From Psettodes erumei (Eukaryota > Chordata > Actinopteri > Pleuronectiformes > Psettodidae), in contig JAFBJZ010000880.1 of NCBI GenBank assembly GCA_016785225.1, forward strand, positions 1,178,001 to 1,242,000: a DNA stretch of 64,000 bases. Direction: 5' to 3'. Both the position numbers and the translations under genes were made by a program. The notes beneath the pieces are model-generated. The model was not told where the DNA came from, made no database searches, and saw only the letters and a list, made by a program, of their open reading frames with translations. Of this stretch, positions 22,801 to 36,845 are shown piece by piece. Numbering within the stretch: position 1 is the first letter of the stretch; every line of letters begins with the position of its first letter.

Positions 22801-25800
22801 ACAATTGATTGTACATCCGTCACACTGGGATCAATTACAAAATAATCTCTGCATGATTTTCAGGTGAAAAAATGGAAATCAAAATGCACCCTTAAGGGAC
22901 GAGATATATGACAGGCTCTCACCTAATCAGAGAAACCGCACAAACACATTACCCTCATTATTCATACAGGAGCTAAGAAGGTTGTGATTTTTTTTTTTTT
23001 GCCTTTCTCGCTGTGCATTATTCATTATACTACATGAAGGGAACTTTCTCAGTGTGGTAGATGTGGGGGTCCTGGTTGTTTCATGTTGAGCATGGAGCAG
23101 CTCCAGCTGGGAGTCTCGGGACCCTTTGTGGATATCGGATGTTATAAAGACACTGGAGTACAACTCGCTTTATTAATTCACATGCACCAAGAGTCACAGA
23201 CAAAGGCGTGCACACATGAAACAGTTAAAGTACACATATTCCCCCAATGCTGAAAATATCAGGAATAATGTACGTATCCATTGCCTCATACTGTAATCTT
23301 TTTTCTTTTGCCCTTCAGTGTACAATGATCAGAACTTGTAACAGAAGAAAGTAATTGCTATAAGCAAGCAGGGGGAAAAAATCTTTAAATGGGTGCTCCA
23401 GATATTTTCTCTTGCACCATGGCAACAGATTTAAACCCTCCTTGGCTGGTAAATATCCAGTTTTTCAAAATCGAGCCCAGTTTGTAATGCAGGTTTTACG
23501 TTATAAATTTTAAGCAGAAGCATACAAAAGCAGTGGTTTGGTTCCTTAAATGATGAGGATGGACATGTTTTGCAGTGAGCTCACATCCACAAATACAGAT
23601 ATGTACACAACTGACAGGCTCAGAGAGGTGTCCAGACTGAGTCTGTTCCTCCAGGTGTTATTATCTCCTTGCAGAGGCATATTGGGAAAAAGTCTGAAAG
23701 CTGCTCTTAATCGTGCTAAGTGTGACCAACCAACCGTAGCCACTGTCTCCTCAGGACACACACGTATGGATGTATGGCTGTGATGATAACTTCTGAGGGA
23801 TATACCGTTAGAAGCAGCTCCTACGATTTACTCCTCTGGCACTGCTGTGATGTGTGGCTCTACTCAACCAGGTACAGTATGTGCCACAGCAGCTACCACA
23901 AGCCACCAACACAGGATGTGGTTTCAATGATTTCTGTGTGAAGAACTACAAGCAGAATGGAAGCAAGATTTGTTTTAGAACATTTCACGAGAGGTGAGCT
24001 ATGCAGCTATCAACAGTCATACAGTAATGTTACCAGTGCTGTAGTAAATAAGTACAGTATTTGCTGTCACAAAAGACGCTCTTCATTTCTTCATTGAGAA
24101 ATTACAAAAAAAACTAAAAAATTAAAATCAATTTAAAATTTCAGCTGTTTGGGCTTTTGCGATTCTAGCATCCTTGTGTTTAGAAAGAACGCCCCGGACA
24201 TTCTTTCAGAATAGTCAGGAATAAACAGTGACATGTTTATGAGCTATAGTTGTGTTCAGGCCAAACCCTATAGCATTTTTAATGTCAATTAGTGGACTTC
24301 TATCATTTTAATCAACCACCCACAGTAAATACTGCCTGTACAGACATTGGCCAGGTACTCTTTTTGTCCAGTGTGTCTAATTTTTCCGATTGTCTCGGTA
24401 CATATTTAAGAAGTCTGTGGGAAGGTCCCGATCAAGTTGAACATTTTCAAACATATGCAAACACATTTTGGTTCATTTCGGAAACATTTGTTTCATTGTG
24501 TGTCCATCCATTAATTTCATTAATGTAATCTGAAATTTAGTTCTGCATTCATTCACAAAACACTGAAGGGGTTTTGAGCGAACTCAATATTGTCCAATCA
24601 TCATTTTGAACATCTGCCATTACAATTACAAAAAATTAGTACATCCCGAAGACCCCCCATGTCAATGTACTAAATAAATTATTGTACAATACTTGTGGTT
24701 ATGGTTCAGTTACACAACTATTTGTTTGCTGGATTTACATGAACATAAAACTGAGTCCAGTAAGCAAATGAATATATTATGGACTAGGTGAAGAAGACCT
24801 CCGGCCAATTTTAAGATGCTCCAGTCCACTAAATGTGGATTACAGCTATTACCAAGTCCCTTTTATTAGTCTGTCAGACTTATCACTGCCCAGCTTTGGC
24901 ACAGAATGGAAGCTGTTTTCACGGAGACAAACTCACTACTAATCATGACATCATATTTTCCAGCTTTAGCTGAAAAAGAAAACATGCTTAATGTGATATG
25001 TGATTTCATCAACAGCATCATCAGGACTATGAAAATATGCTATCTTTCTTCAGGGGCAAGCAATTGACAGGCATACAGTGTTTCCATCTGATCTCTGATG
25101 TCTAATACACTGAGCATTAGATTTTTCATTTCATCAGAGCCATGGAACAGGGTCATTACATAATGCTGTAATCAGTGGGGTTTGATGTAAAAATAGGCTC
25201 AGGAAAGCACAGTGCCTGATAAGATACCAATAAAGATGGGAGGCGCAGCATGTTAACAAAAGCACTGAAGGACTTAAGATGGATTTTTTCTTTTTTCTTT
25301 GGATTTGAAGAGAACCATTTAGCCATCACAGCTACTGGACATCCTCGGCTGTTTTCATAAACTCGCAGCCACCCTGCACTGTCCGTCCCCGCCCTGAGCC
25401 TGGAGCCCAGCCAGGCACAATACTGTGTAATTTTCCAGCGAGGCTCCATAGGAGAGGGCCCTTTCTCCTCCTGCTTCACACTCACAGATCTACAAACTCA
25501 GCTCTTTATCTCAGCTTTATGCACTCACAAGCAGTGCATACATATGCCCAAGTGAGGAGAGCTGTGTTCACACCCCAAGGCTGTCGACTGAGCTCAGCTC
25601 ATCACCTTGCTGGTAGATGGCGGTGCTGGCAGCAATGGCCGGGCTCTGTCTTTGCTTCCAGTTCCCCCTCAGTATCTTGTTGTCTGCTTTGCATGGAATA
25701 GCCTTGTCCTCAATAGCTCTGTTGTCCTGATTAAACTCTATCCGTCCAATTAGCTCTGCCTCCTCGTGAGCTCCAGCAGAACTTTCTCAAGTCTGCGAAA

Positions 25801-26009
25801 CAGTTTAAGTTACACTTTACTTGAGCAGCATGGTGATGCATTACAAGCAGATTATAAATACAGCCAGGAGATGGCCGGGGTGGATGGCCTGCGTACAACA
25901 GAGACTGCATTCACAGTCTCTGTGGTAAAGGTTAAGAAACAAAAGCAAGTTTGTTAAGATAAGGAAAGATACAGGATTTTGGTTAATTGGAGATAAACAT
26001 GCATTTTGA
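19862..26009. other. Noncoding stretch
   Basis: No exon, RNA gene or clear transposon. Contents include 'tatgag'/'atatgag' repeats at 21940-21995, a poly-A run at 22431-22444 and a poly-T run at 22988-23001. The + frame at 23550-23783 and the minus frame at 25156-25485 carry no recognisable features. Confidence 0.5.
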
Positions 26010-26042
26010 TTAGGGTTAGGGATTGGGGTTAGGGTTAGGTTA
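26010..26042 (+). repeat. Interstitial telomere-like (TTAGGG)n tract
   Basis: About five units are present, with two perfect TTAGGG in a row followed by variant and perfect units. The tract lies far from any chromosome end in this window. Confidence 0.85.
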
Positions 26043-26744
26043 ATGCATTTTACAAAGCATTTTGAGTTTCTTGCCTCTCTTGGTTGTTTAGATGGACAAC
26101 CAATTGATGGGCTGGCATGCAAAATTTTGCAACATGTTTGTTATAAATGGTAGTGCAAAAGGTCAAGCAGACAAAATGATCCTGTGAACAATAGATATTT
26201 TGGCTAGCACAGGAAATTGTTTTGCCAATTATGAACTACACAGTGTTATTCTACAGATGTGGGCAGATTGTTGAATATTTTTCCATCTTTCAGTTCCATT
26301 GAGGGTAAGACACTTGTGATTCTAAATAGCACTGGAAAGGCATTGGTCAAATAAAATGAGATATGTTTGACATGTTTGTTTTGGACATCTAAAAAGGAGC
26401 TTTGGAAACAGTTTGGCAGAATCTCCATGTAAAGCTTGCATATAAGAGGATTTCTTTCTTTTTCTCTGTGGTCTGTGAAATATTGTCTGTAAAAACCCCA
26501 CTAACATTAACTCTTGACATGAATATGTTTTTGACAGTCAGGGAGCTAGTTTAGGTGCCTCAACTCAGTCACATCATTTTTTGTGACATAATAATGCTCA
26601 TTATGGAGCTTAGACACTCACACTTAAGGCAGTGGGGAAAATTAGGCAAGAAGCTGTGCAAATGATGTTGCCTTCAAAGTCAGTCAGGCTCATGGTCACA
26701 GAGTGGCACTGAAACAAGCACAGTATTTAGTGATAAGCTGGTAT

Positions 26745-26810
26745 TAAATTGCCTCGCTCAGGATTAGAGGCTGGGATCTGTGGCAGGCTTTACTAACTGA
26801 GCTAAACTCA
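26745..26810 (-). repeat. Possible tRNA-derived SINE fragment
   Basis: On the minus strand 'TTTAGCTCAGTTAGTAAAGC' resembles a tRNA D-arm/A-box. About 34 bases later 'GCCTCTAATCC' matches the B-box consensus at 8 of 11 positions. The A-to-B spacing is about 11 bases too short and no cloverleaf can be drawn, so this is not a functional tRNA. Confidence 0.25.
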
Positions 26811-28215
26811 AAATGATGCAGCAGCTGGGCTCAAAGAGTCTTCACAACTGGACCACACATCTGCCCAGCAGGGTGCTGTGGGTAAATTTAGGTTACAGAG
26901 GAGTACGCTCATGTCTTCCATATCTCAAATGAAACTAAAAACCTCTTCAAAGCACTTCATATCCCTGCCCATCTTGTCATTGCCTTGCCCATTTACAGTG
27001 ACAAACACTTTTATGTTTGTTGACAACATCACTGCAAGGGACATATTATTTTTCAGATTTTCCCCTGATTTCTTTTCAGTTTTCTACATTCTATAGGTGG
27101 TTTGCTAATTGGAACAGCCCTGTGTAACTATGACTCAAAATCATGGCCTTGGTTTCAAAGAAGCAAACCCTGAATATACAGACCACAACTACAATTACAA
27201 ATACATGTGATTCTAATGTAAATAAAATAATAACATCAGCAGGACCCCATTCTGTATCGTTTGACATGTACATGTACATTCTCTACTTTCTGTAACATAC
27301 ACAACAATAAGTGCAGCAGAATCCTGCCAATCTGCATTTACCTCAAATAACAGGCAGTAAGTTATTCGTGTCCTCAGTAACAATACTACAAAATGTGTCT
27401 CCTGTACTTTGGTAAAGGGCATTTTTACCCTTTGGCTCCTTCAAACCTACTGTGGGATGGCCCGTGATTGACATAAATAAATATATTCAATATTTTTGTG
27501 TTTTTGTTCCCTCAGCGCAAAACAATGAATTCCTGTTCTGTCCTGTTGCTGCATCAACAGCCTACTCAAGTATACTTCAAATTACATTCAAGTTCAGATT
27601 GAAGCAAAAATGTATTTCAGATATAAACCAAAAGCCCTGACATTACAGCAGCACTTGGGAGGATGATGGAGTGGAGAAAAGTTGCTGCGTTGAGCAGAGG
27701 TCCAACACAAACATCAAGAGAGGAAATGTCTAATGGAATAATAATAGTACTTTGTCATATTTTGGCTCAGGAGCAAGGCTTTTTTTGCCTTTCCATTTGA
27801 ACTTTCTTCTCTCACTGAGTCACTGAAAATGGAAGTAGGTGGGAGGGGTGATTTGGTGTGTCTGGAAACTTTGAGTGGTGTAATGTGTTGTTTTGCAAAA
27901 CAGAGAACATGCCACAGTGAGCAGACCGAAAACTCAGAATTCTGAAAAATAAAACTAAAAAATACAGGCCTTTGCAATAAAGCATAATAACATTAGTTTA
28001 ACATTGTTTTAAACAATATACTACATGTGTTATACAACTCGTTTAAAGGAGCAGGACAATAGTCATGGTTGTACTGAGTGCATTTAGAAAAACAATACAT
28101 CAGAAGAATGCAGTTTTTAAGTAGCCTCTCTCTTGCCATGATTTGGAGTCTAGTTCATTTTGTTAATGTAAATTGACTAAGGACCAGTGAATGTAAATCT
28201 ATCTGAAGCAGGGGA

Positions 28216-28249
28216 GGAAGCTGGGAAACCAAGAGGCTTCCCAGCTTCC
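28216..28249. repeat. Perfect 12-bp inverted repeat (hairpin)
   Basis: GGAAGCTGGGAA at 28216-28227 is exactly complementary to TTCCCAGCTTCC at 28238-28249, with a 10-base loop. No further pairing extends the stem. Confidence 0.85.
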
Positions 28250-31200
28250 CACGACAGTAGGATGAGAGCTACTGTTGGAGGTATATAAAATCCTTTCCTG
28301 GTCACCTCTAACCACAAGGGCTGTATTCCCTTATTGACAGGTGATCCTTCTAAATGATGCTTAAAGTTCCTAACAAGGAAATTCCTCTGAAGATTGATTC
28401 ACAAAGCTGCCGAAAGCCACTTACAGTAAGGAAAAGAGCGAAAGACAGAGAACTCAGAAGGAGTGGTTTTTATATCTGTACTGTATGTTCCTGTATGAAA
28501 TAACAGCATAGCACAAGTGGTTACCACTGTGGGTTCTCTCAGCAAAGGACGCAGAGCAAGCAGACAGATGCTTCAGCTTGTAGTGTTCTTTTAGTCTCCC
28601 TCAGGTACACACACATAAACAAACAGAAATAATAACTCCTGTATGTTGATTCTGCCCGGCACTCAGACACATCGTTCTTCTTCTACACAGTTCACCGACA
28701 CAACGTAACCCAAAACTCCTCTGCTCTGATGTTGTCTGTCTCGGCCACTGCTGCAGCTGAACGGAGAGCTTGACTGCAGTCGTATAGTCTTTTTTGCTTG
28801 GGAGGATTCCTAAATGAGGGAAATGACCTGGAAGTATCTAAGCGGCAGCCATGATAAGAACCAGTCAAATTCTGTAAAAGTTAAGGAAAGAAGCTACAGT
28901 GCTACATATTTTATCTCCTTCAGCATAGGAAGCATTGGACCTTCTTTTAAGAAAGGCAGGAGATGACGCCGTCCCACAATTCCTTGTCCCATGTTTAACG
29001 CACTGTTGTTGTTGTCGTTGTTTCACTGCAGACCCACATAAATATGGAAACAACTGAGCACGTGCTTTATGTTTGTGACACAATCCATAATTCCTGGAAA
29101 TCCTCCAAATCCATAACTATGGATTTCTTCTCTGTCAGATCCAGTTGGGAGTAATCTTGAAGAAAAGGGGTTAGTTTTCAGGTTGAGTTTCTAGTTATCA
29201 TCATTCTAACAAACTACTACAATTAAAAAACTAAATATTTTGGAATGCATCAAATAAATATTTTTTCTAAAATGTATCAAATGTATGGAAAATGTCTAAA
29301 GAGCCCTTGCCAGGGATCTATACTTACTCTGGGCCTCTGCTCTGCTCAATTCCATATTTTATTCATTTATTATTTTAATGACTTGCACTTTTTTCCATTT
29401 GTATATTCATTTCATAATATTATATCACTTCATCATCCTAATCCCGATTTTTTGTTTCATTTTTATTTTTAATTTTAGAAATATCTTATTATCTTGTTGT
29501 TACCTCATATGAGTAATTATTTTTTAAATGTAAGTACTGTGTATAAACAGGTGTGATGCAGTAATTCTTACTTGAATCACAGCCCCACAGCACTGTTTGT
29601 CACTGTACTGAAATAAATGTCAATAAGTGCAATAAATCACTACAGCTGTATGCTATTGCTGCAGTCATTTCAGATTTTCAGTTCCACATGTGCAAATTAA
29701 GTCAAGGCTGACTCCAAAACTGGCTAAATGTGATGCTAAATAACCTGAAAGTAACACCAGTCTCTGTAACTTTTACAATGTACCCGAAGGTCTCATGCAG
29801 AAAAGATCTAATTACATCTCAACACCAACTTTACACTTAATGGCCATGAAACTGTAACATGTAATCAAACTGAAGTAACTTATTTGTTTGTGTCAGAGAC
29901 TTTCAGATCACTGTTCATGGTAATGACAGTTGTCGCTGGTTTTGTCTTGTGAAGCACTCATATTTCAAGCGTGTCCTGGGAAGAAAGGATTTCTTTTGTA
30001 ATTGTTTGTTGACTCATTTTCATGCTTCATTTATGATATGAAAACAGCCAGCAAAGCCTCTGTAAATCCTTACATTCTGTAAGTAACTCACACTAACTCC
30101 ACAACACACTTATGCAGCAACAAACTGGGCCAGGAGGGGTGGGGGGTTGGAGTTTGTGTTCGGGCAGGCAGGGGAGGACTGAGCGATGAGATGCTGTAAC
30201 CACAGCGGGGAAAAACTCCTTTGAAGCTGTCATAGTGTGGACAAATTAGAAAGGAAGACATCACCATCCCATTCACTTCTATTAGGAGACAAAAGGAACA
30301 TTAAGTGATACAGATTAATGTCGAGCATGAAGGAGTAATAGCCATGATCAAAGATGGAGAAACATCTCCACTGTGGCTCTGGCAAAAAGCTGGGGGTCAT
30401 ACAGCTGTCATGACTCTCTCTTACTGTCTCCCCAACACCACCTCTTCCCCCTCTTTTATGTGTGTTTGTGTGTGTGTTTACCCCCAATCCCCTGATGCCA
30501 GAAGCACACAATGCATGCTGGAGCCCTGAGGAATAGTGCATCAACTCAGTGCCAAACCGAAAAAAACAAAAAAACATAACAACCAAGCAGGGGGGGAGAG
30601 GAGATTAACATATAACACAGTGGAGGGGAAAGAGTTCCATTCATCAAACATACAGAGTTTGCTGCACTGAAGAAGCAGACAAGCACACAGTACAACCAAG
30701 AGCACACACTGCATACTGAATAAACACCACTGTACTCCATACACACTGTGAATACAGTAGAAGACATATAACGTAGAAGTTCTATGAATGCAGGAGATTG
30801 ATGTTAAATGGTTTTCTTAGCTTTTCTCTTTTCTCCCTCCCTGCAACCAAAAAGTCAACCCAAATCCCCAGATTCTCCTCCCAGCCACTGACAGGGATTG
30901 TGTCTCTGCAAAAAGCATGTTAGTTAAGGCTGTTGTTTTTTGCAGCTGCATCAGCAAACAGAGACTTAATAATTATGAAAAAACAAAGCTCATTTTTAAT
31001 GTGTATGTTCAGTTCAGTATGTGCCATGAATGAAATTCCATTCATTCCAATTATACTGAAATGGCAGAGACTCATCTGTCAACCTGGATACCGAGATAGC
31101 ACTTAAGGTAAGACAGAGTTTAATACGCACGAGGAAATGACACAATCCTTGCAACATTGGATATCATATACACCTTCACTTTAGAATATCACTGCCAATT

Positions 31201-32218
31201 AAACTTCACAGAGACAGCAGAAATGTCTTTCTAAATATTTAACACAGGAGATCTTAAGGATCAGTATCTCTATCTGTGTGAATTTAATGAATTGTATAGT
31301 CTAAAATGAAAATCCAGCTTGTTCACCTAAAGGTGCTAATGTGCAGCACTGCTCTCTATAACAATCAGTGCTCTACAGTTGTGTGTGTTCCCACCCTCCA
31401 CAAACTAAGAGTGTTTTGAATGTGGGGAATTATTTGAGAGCTCCAGCACCAAAAACTGGCACCGCAAATAGCTTGGACCATTTCTTATATGTGATTGACT
31501 TTTATTAGTTCTCTCTCCTTCTCTCCTTATCTAGCACAGCAGTATACAAATGTGGTAGCTTCTTGGCACTGTTGCCAGAGAGGGAAGAACACACACTGTA
31601 GCACTTTCATAATATCATGAGTAAATGTTACTGTAGGTCCAGCGCAAACAGAGATATGTATCTCCTTGAGTAAAACCATCAGTAGAATGCTTCATGTCAT
31701 GATGAGAAGCACATTAAAAATATAGTAAAGCATCTTTGGCACAAAACAAGTGTGCACGAGGCAGCTGTGCCAGATCGGCAGATATTTCGGATTAAGGCCT
31801 AAAAAAAAAATCCCTTTACGCTACTGTTTGTCAGAAGCATAAGTACTGCTGTGGGTAGAAGGCCTTTTTTAACCATGACCATGGTCTTTAATTAGTATTT
31901 TCTGTCACCTGAGATAGAACAGGTGAGATGCGCAAATGAAAATAATGCTGCACTGGCACAGGATAAACTAAGCAGCACAATGGACCATCATTCTCATTTC
32001 TTGTCCAAGAAGCAGGCATGTGCGGCTCTGGGTGCTCGAGCCCCGTGACTCTTAATCCATGTTGTCTTTCATTTAGCAGGAAGAGCAGTTGGTGTATTGT
32101 GATATGGAAATAAGAGGAGCTGATCAAAGCTCTCCTCCCCTGGATGAGCTCTACATCTGTCTCTCCAAGGACTCCTGGCCTGCCAAGTGCTGCGGCGCCT
32201 AATACAGACGTTTCAGCA

Positions 32219-32248
32219 CCGCCCGCCGCCCGCCGCCTGCCGCCCGCC
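32219..32248. repeat. CCGCC/CGCC-rich low-complexity tract
   Basis: Imperfect repeats of 'gcccgcc' and 'gcctgcc' form an isolated GC-rich island in AT-rich DNA. A minus frame through it reads GGRRRAAGG, a repeat artefact. Confidence 0.75.
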
Positions 32249-35090
32249 ATCATTAAAATTTCATACTGACACACGGCATACAGATTCCTTCAAGCCCTAC
32301 AGGCTCAACTGGATCCACCTGACTTAACTCTGATGCTCGTCCCTTCTGCCGTCCTCGCTCTCCAGCCAGCTGATTGGACTCATCTGAGGTCTGAAGATGG
32401 ATGCACATCAGCGGATGACTGATTTATTAGGGCAGTATTGAGAGGGAGAGTGGCAGCGGTGGTGGAGCAGGAGCTTCAAATTGAGATATTTATGAGCTGA
32501 TCTTAGCTCTGATGCCTGCGAGAATCTGAAAGTATGTTAAGGGCTGCGCAGAGATTCTGCAGCAGGAAGACAGACATATTTTCTGGATGTCTGAATGAAA
32601 GAAAACTCAGCACACCAGATGCAGCATTTTACCATTGATCTATCATCAGCACATTAAAATCTGGTCTTAAGTATAATTACTGAGGATTAGTTTAATGACA
32701 TGTTTCAGCCAATATCTGACTTCCACTAATTAATCAGTACCTGATTTAGCTGTGGCTAATTCACAATATGATAGGCATTGATCCAGGATGTAGTGGCTGT
32801 TATGAGCTTGTTTTTTATATTCATATTGATGCTTTGCTTGTCACGTCTCAGACACACATGTGGTAATGTCTTGACAGAACATGAAAAAGACAGAATTCCC
32901 AGTATTAAAAGTGAAATATAGAAACTGTTCTCTTCTATAGAATACAAGTACAGCTCCACCATTTTCTGTTCCTACCACCTTTATTCTTTATTTGCTGTTC
33001 TGGACTGTAGAAAAATAATTAAGAGTTACAATTATTAAACAAACAGATATACTGTATTTCGGTTAAAATACTGGAGAAGTGGTATCAATATTAGAAATCT
33101 CATTTTGATCTGTTTGATCTGTCAGTGTGTTTCACCCTGCAAGATTAAATTATGATGAGAAAGCAGGAACTACTACACACAAATCAAATCTGGTTGTACT
33201 TCTTTATTTCATATTTATACAGAAATAAAATAAAAACCTAAGACAACTGCCCACTACAAGGACTTAAGGCATTATTATAGTAGTATTAAATAGTATTATA
33301 GTACCATAAAGGCTCTTATGGAGGAGTTTGGGGTGAATGGTCAACAACAGAATCAAGTTGAATCTGAGCCTGGAACTTCAGCATGACACCAGTATGTTAA
33401 AGATGTGCAAAGGAAAAAAGCTAACATCAATCACCATGAGCGGCTGGTCATCCAAGAACAGGTAAAGCTGTTGCAGTGCAACTCCTGCGTGCATTGAATC
33501 AACATGGAGAGGTTTCATTGCTCATAATTTCAACTTTTCACATGTGCTAATTTTTCTTTCAAAAGTTTTACTTTGAATAAGCAGTGAGGTGATGGATGCC
33601 ATGCTTTCACCTTTCAATGAGAACATAAGATTCAGCAATAAAGATAAGAGAATCAGTCTTTGCTCTCTCACAAAGCAATCTCTCATCACAGCGACGCGTT
33701 ATCAGCTCATGACCTCTTGTGCAGTGAGATGTCAGCAGAGCATTTAAAACCCTCGCCATCCTCTGTCACAAATATCCCTCTGGAGCTGCAATCCACACCA
33801 GTCTTTCCAAGTGGTGTGCGATTGATGCGTCGAGAAAAAGGAGGGGATGCCTGCTTTGATCAGCGTTATCTCCATGCAAATTCCAAACCCCAGAGGGAAG
33901 AGGCACGTGGCACCTCGCTGCTCGGTGCTGATTGTGTTTGGGGGACACTGGGATCTTTCTCTCTCTTCAGGCACAGCAGAAATGAGTGCTCCTCCAGTCC
34001 CATTGTCATTCAGCTGCAGTATAAGGACAGAGGGGAAAGGAAATGATGCAGGAACGCCAAGGCTAAATTTGCGTTATGTGCCAAAAATTCTGTGTGAGCA
34101 CGATTCACCCCGACTTGACTGGAAACAATTGATTTAGGCCATTTTCACAGAAAGCAGCAGGAAGTTGGAAGCAACGATGGCACATAAGAAAAAGAGAGCA
34201 GAATAAAGAGAGCTCCGGTTCCTCGTTTTTGTGTCTCCTCTCGTGCTTCCCACTGTTGACTTGATGCGGCTCCTTGTCTGCACAGCAGACACACAAGAAA
34301 TCAACTTGACGTGTAAAAAGGTGTCAGGTGTGAGAGGGGAAATGGCAAATTTAGTGGAGGATGGATGTCAAAACTGCAGCAGGATGATAACTCCCTGACA
34401 ACACTGCTCCTCACAAAATTCACATGGTAAATTATTTATCGAGCTCAATGATAGCAAATGTCGTCATGTTAGGGTGCGGCTTGGGGGGGGCGTTGTTTAA
34501 AAACTTACATATGGTGGGTAGCTTATAGGCTGTTGTTGTTAATTTAGCCATGAGAAGCACATACATTTCAAATAAAACACATTCACGCGTTCATATGCCT
34601 TTATCATGTGAATTTCTGAAAATGTGAAAATAGATTCTGTTAAATGTGCTCATAATTTCAATATCTATGTAATTACTGGGACCAAAAAAACCTGTTTTGC
34701 TGACAGTACTAATCATTTTGTTAAAAACAATATACCCAGGTAGAGAGTTGGATGGCTTTTGAGCAGATACTTTGAGAAAGTGTGCTTCACCTTAAAATTC
34801 ATCTTAGTTGGGAATATTTTTAAAACCCCATGAAACTTTGTGTTTATTGTAATTTTAGTTCTTTTGTGTTCTGAGTTCTTTTTTAGACTTCAAAATGTGT
34901 TGTATTGTATTGTACATGTAATGCATAAATTCACATGTAGTTAAACGTGCAGGTGATTTCTTGAACTTTGAAATGTAATGTAAAAATGTGAATTATGTTT
35001 AAACTTGAGCACTTCTAGGGGGAAATAAAAACATAAATATTTGAATATTTCATTATATAAAATAAAATATTTACACAAATATTTAAACAG

Positions 35091-35117
35091 TAATTAATTA
35101 ATTAATTAATTAATTAT
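35091..35117. repeat. (TAAT)n microsatellite
   Basis: About six and a half uninterrupted TAAT units. Confidence 0.9.
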
Positions 35118-36845
35118 CAGGGGTTGGACGCTATCCTCTATCCTGTTTACATCCCAACATTTTCTTTTCCTCTCTGCAGCGGACAGCAGTGCAGAAAACA
35201 CACACCTCTCCCTAACTTTTCAGGACTGCTGACGGCTTTTACTGAACCATAAAATGCCAAGAACAAAAACCCATAAAAGGGCAGTGTTTGTTGAGACATC
35301 ATCAATAGCATAGCATCTCTCTACCATTTACCATAATGTAGATCAGACTGGGCACTGATACTCATTATGGGTTGTGTCAAGGCTCGGGGAGGAATCAATA
35401 CAGGCATAAATTGGTCAAAGAGGAAAAATGCTGAACATAACTCCTGAAAAAAATAAGACATTGGACCTAGTGTACAGTAGAGTAAGCTGAAATATTTGAT
35501 GACTCTATACACTCTGTACTCTGCATGATCAGCAGCAGATATGCTTTAGCTTCCCAGAGTAATTGCATTGAGCTTGCTATTTAAAAATAACACCAAACAT
35601 GGATGCAATCCTTCATTAAAAAGCAATAACAAGAGTAATCAGTTCATGACCCCCCCACCTCCCATTAATGGATGTGTCTTTGTCTACCAAGGTCTCTCTG
35701 GAATAACATTCAAACAATGCCAGCATTGTCCTGCAGGGTGGGGGCAGACGATTGTGTGCGATGCGTTGATGTTTTTAAAGAGCTTCTGGGAGCATATGAC
35801 TGATTTGTAGGGTCTGAGTGGAAAGGCAAACAAAAAAAACAAAGCTGTGAACTTCCTCTGCGAAATCCAGCTTCTGCTAAGTCATGGGATCCTGTGACCT
35901 TGAACACTATATGTCACTATTTCCAGGTCAGCCTTGTCAAGCCCAGGCTGCCCTGGGGGCTAAATACTTTTTAATACTGTCAGTGTGCTGAAGAGATAAA
36001 AAACAGACAGCAAGACTTGTGAATAATTGTTCATTCTTCCATGTTTTGCCACTTTCTTCTAATCCGGGTTAAATGAGCCCACGCTTATTTTACCATGATG
36101 CTACAGATGAGTGTGACAGTGAGTAAATGTTGTGTTGGACTTCATACAGTAGACTGTACCTGGAAATGACCTTTTTTGTATTTTTTCTTATTTTACATAG
36201 TAAATGAGAGGTTGGAAGCTTTGCATTAATGCGTTAAGGCCCAGATTTCTACACTTTTAAAACCAATTGTAACCACTTCAGGCTGAGTTGCCTAAATGAG
36301 CTTTGAGTGGGTAGAGAGTGCAAGAAGTTATCATAGGCCTTTAACTGTATTCATATTCACATACTATATTAATATTCATGTTCAATTAAACTGCTCCATG
36401 AAAAATCAGTGGTTTGCAGACAGTAATGAGACAAGAGTCAATGGAAGCAATACCTCTCTAGTGATCTAAGCTAATGAGCTAAGGGGCTTATTAATTGACG
36501 GTTAGCCCAGTTTACACTTTAGCCTTTGATAAAGCAGAGATGCCTTTACACAAAATCATGTAAGATTCTTTTTATACTTGTCATCTCCAGTCATGTTCAT
36601 TGTCAGTAGCACTGTACAATCCGTGCTTTGGCAAGGTTCCATTACCCAGGACTTGAGGGTCAGCTTCAAAACCACAACTTTCCTAATTCAATAAGTTCAA
36701 GTGTCTGCATCTGCTTTTCATTTGTCATTCATTTGGGTTTTGGATTCATTTGCAGCGTACAGCACTTGCTGGTGTTCAGCTGTTGACGTCCCATGTATAT
36801 TCACCTCAGGATTCTGCATTATGCATTTGGAGTCTACAGGATGGG

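Larger units (their letters stand above)
26043..36845. other. Long noncoding stretch
   Basis: No gene is supported over this 10.8 kb. Seen inside: a tRNA-like segment at 26745-26810, a perfect hairpin at 28216-28249, G-rich patches near 30136-30175 and 30590-30600, a CCGCC-type tract at 32219-32248 and a (TTAA/ATTA)n tract at 35091-35117. Frames at 31888-32274 (-) and 33660-34046 (+) are the longest and look fortuitous. The stretches at 32060-32280 and 32380-32560 have the GC-richer, non-repetitive texture of conserved noncoding DNA, which is inference only. Confidence 0.5.

Noticed and set aside
31888..32274. Minus frame of 128 codons
   Set aside because: Its N-terminus (GGRRRAAGG) is generated by the CCGCC tract, and the rest has no recognisable feature.
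33660..34046. Plus frame of 128 codons
   Set aside because: No domain, overlapping frames on both strands and no splice context. Chance is the simplest explanation.
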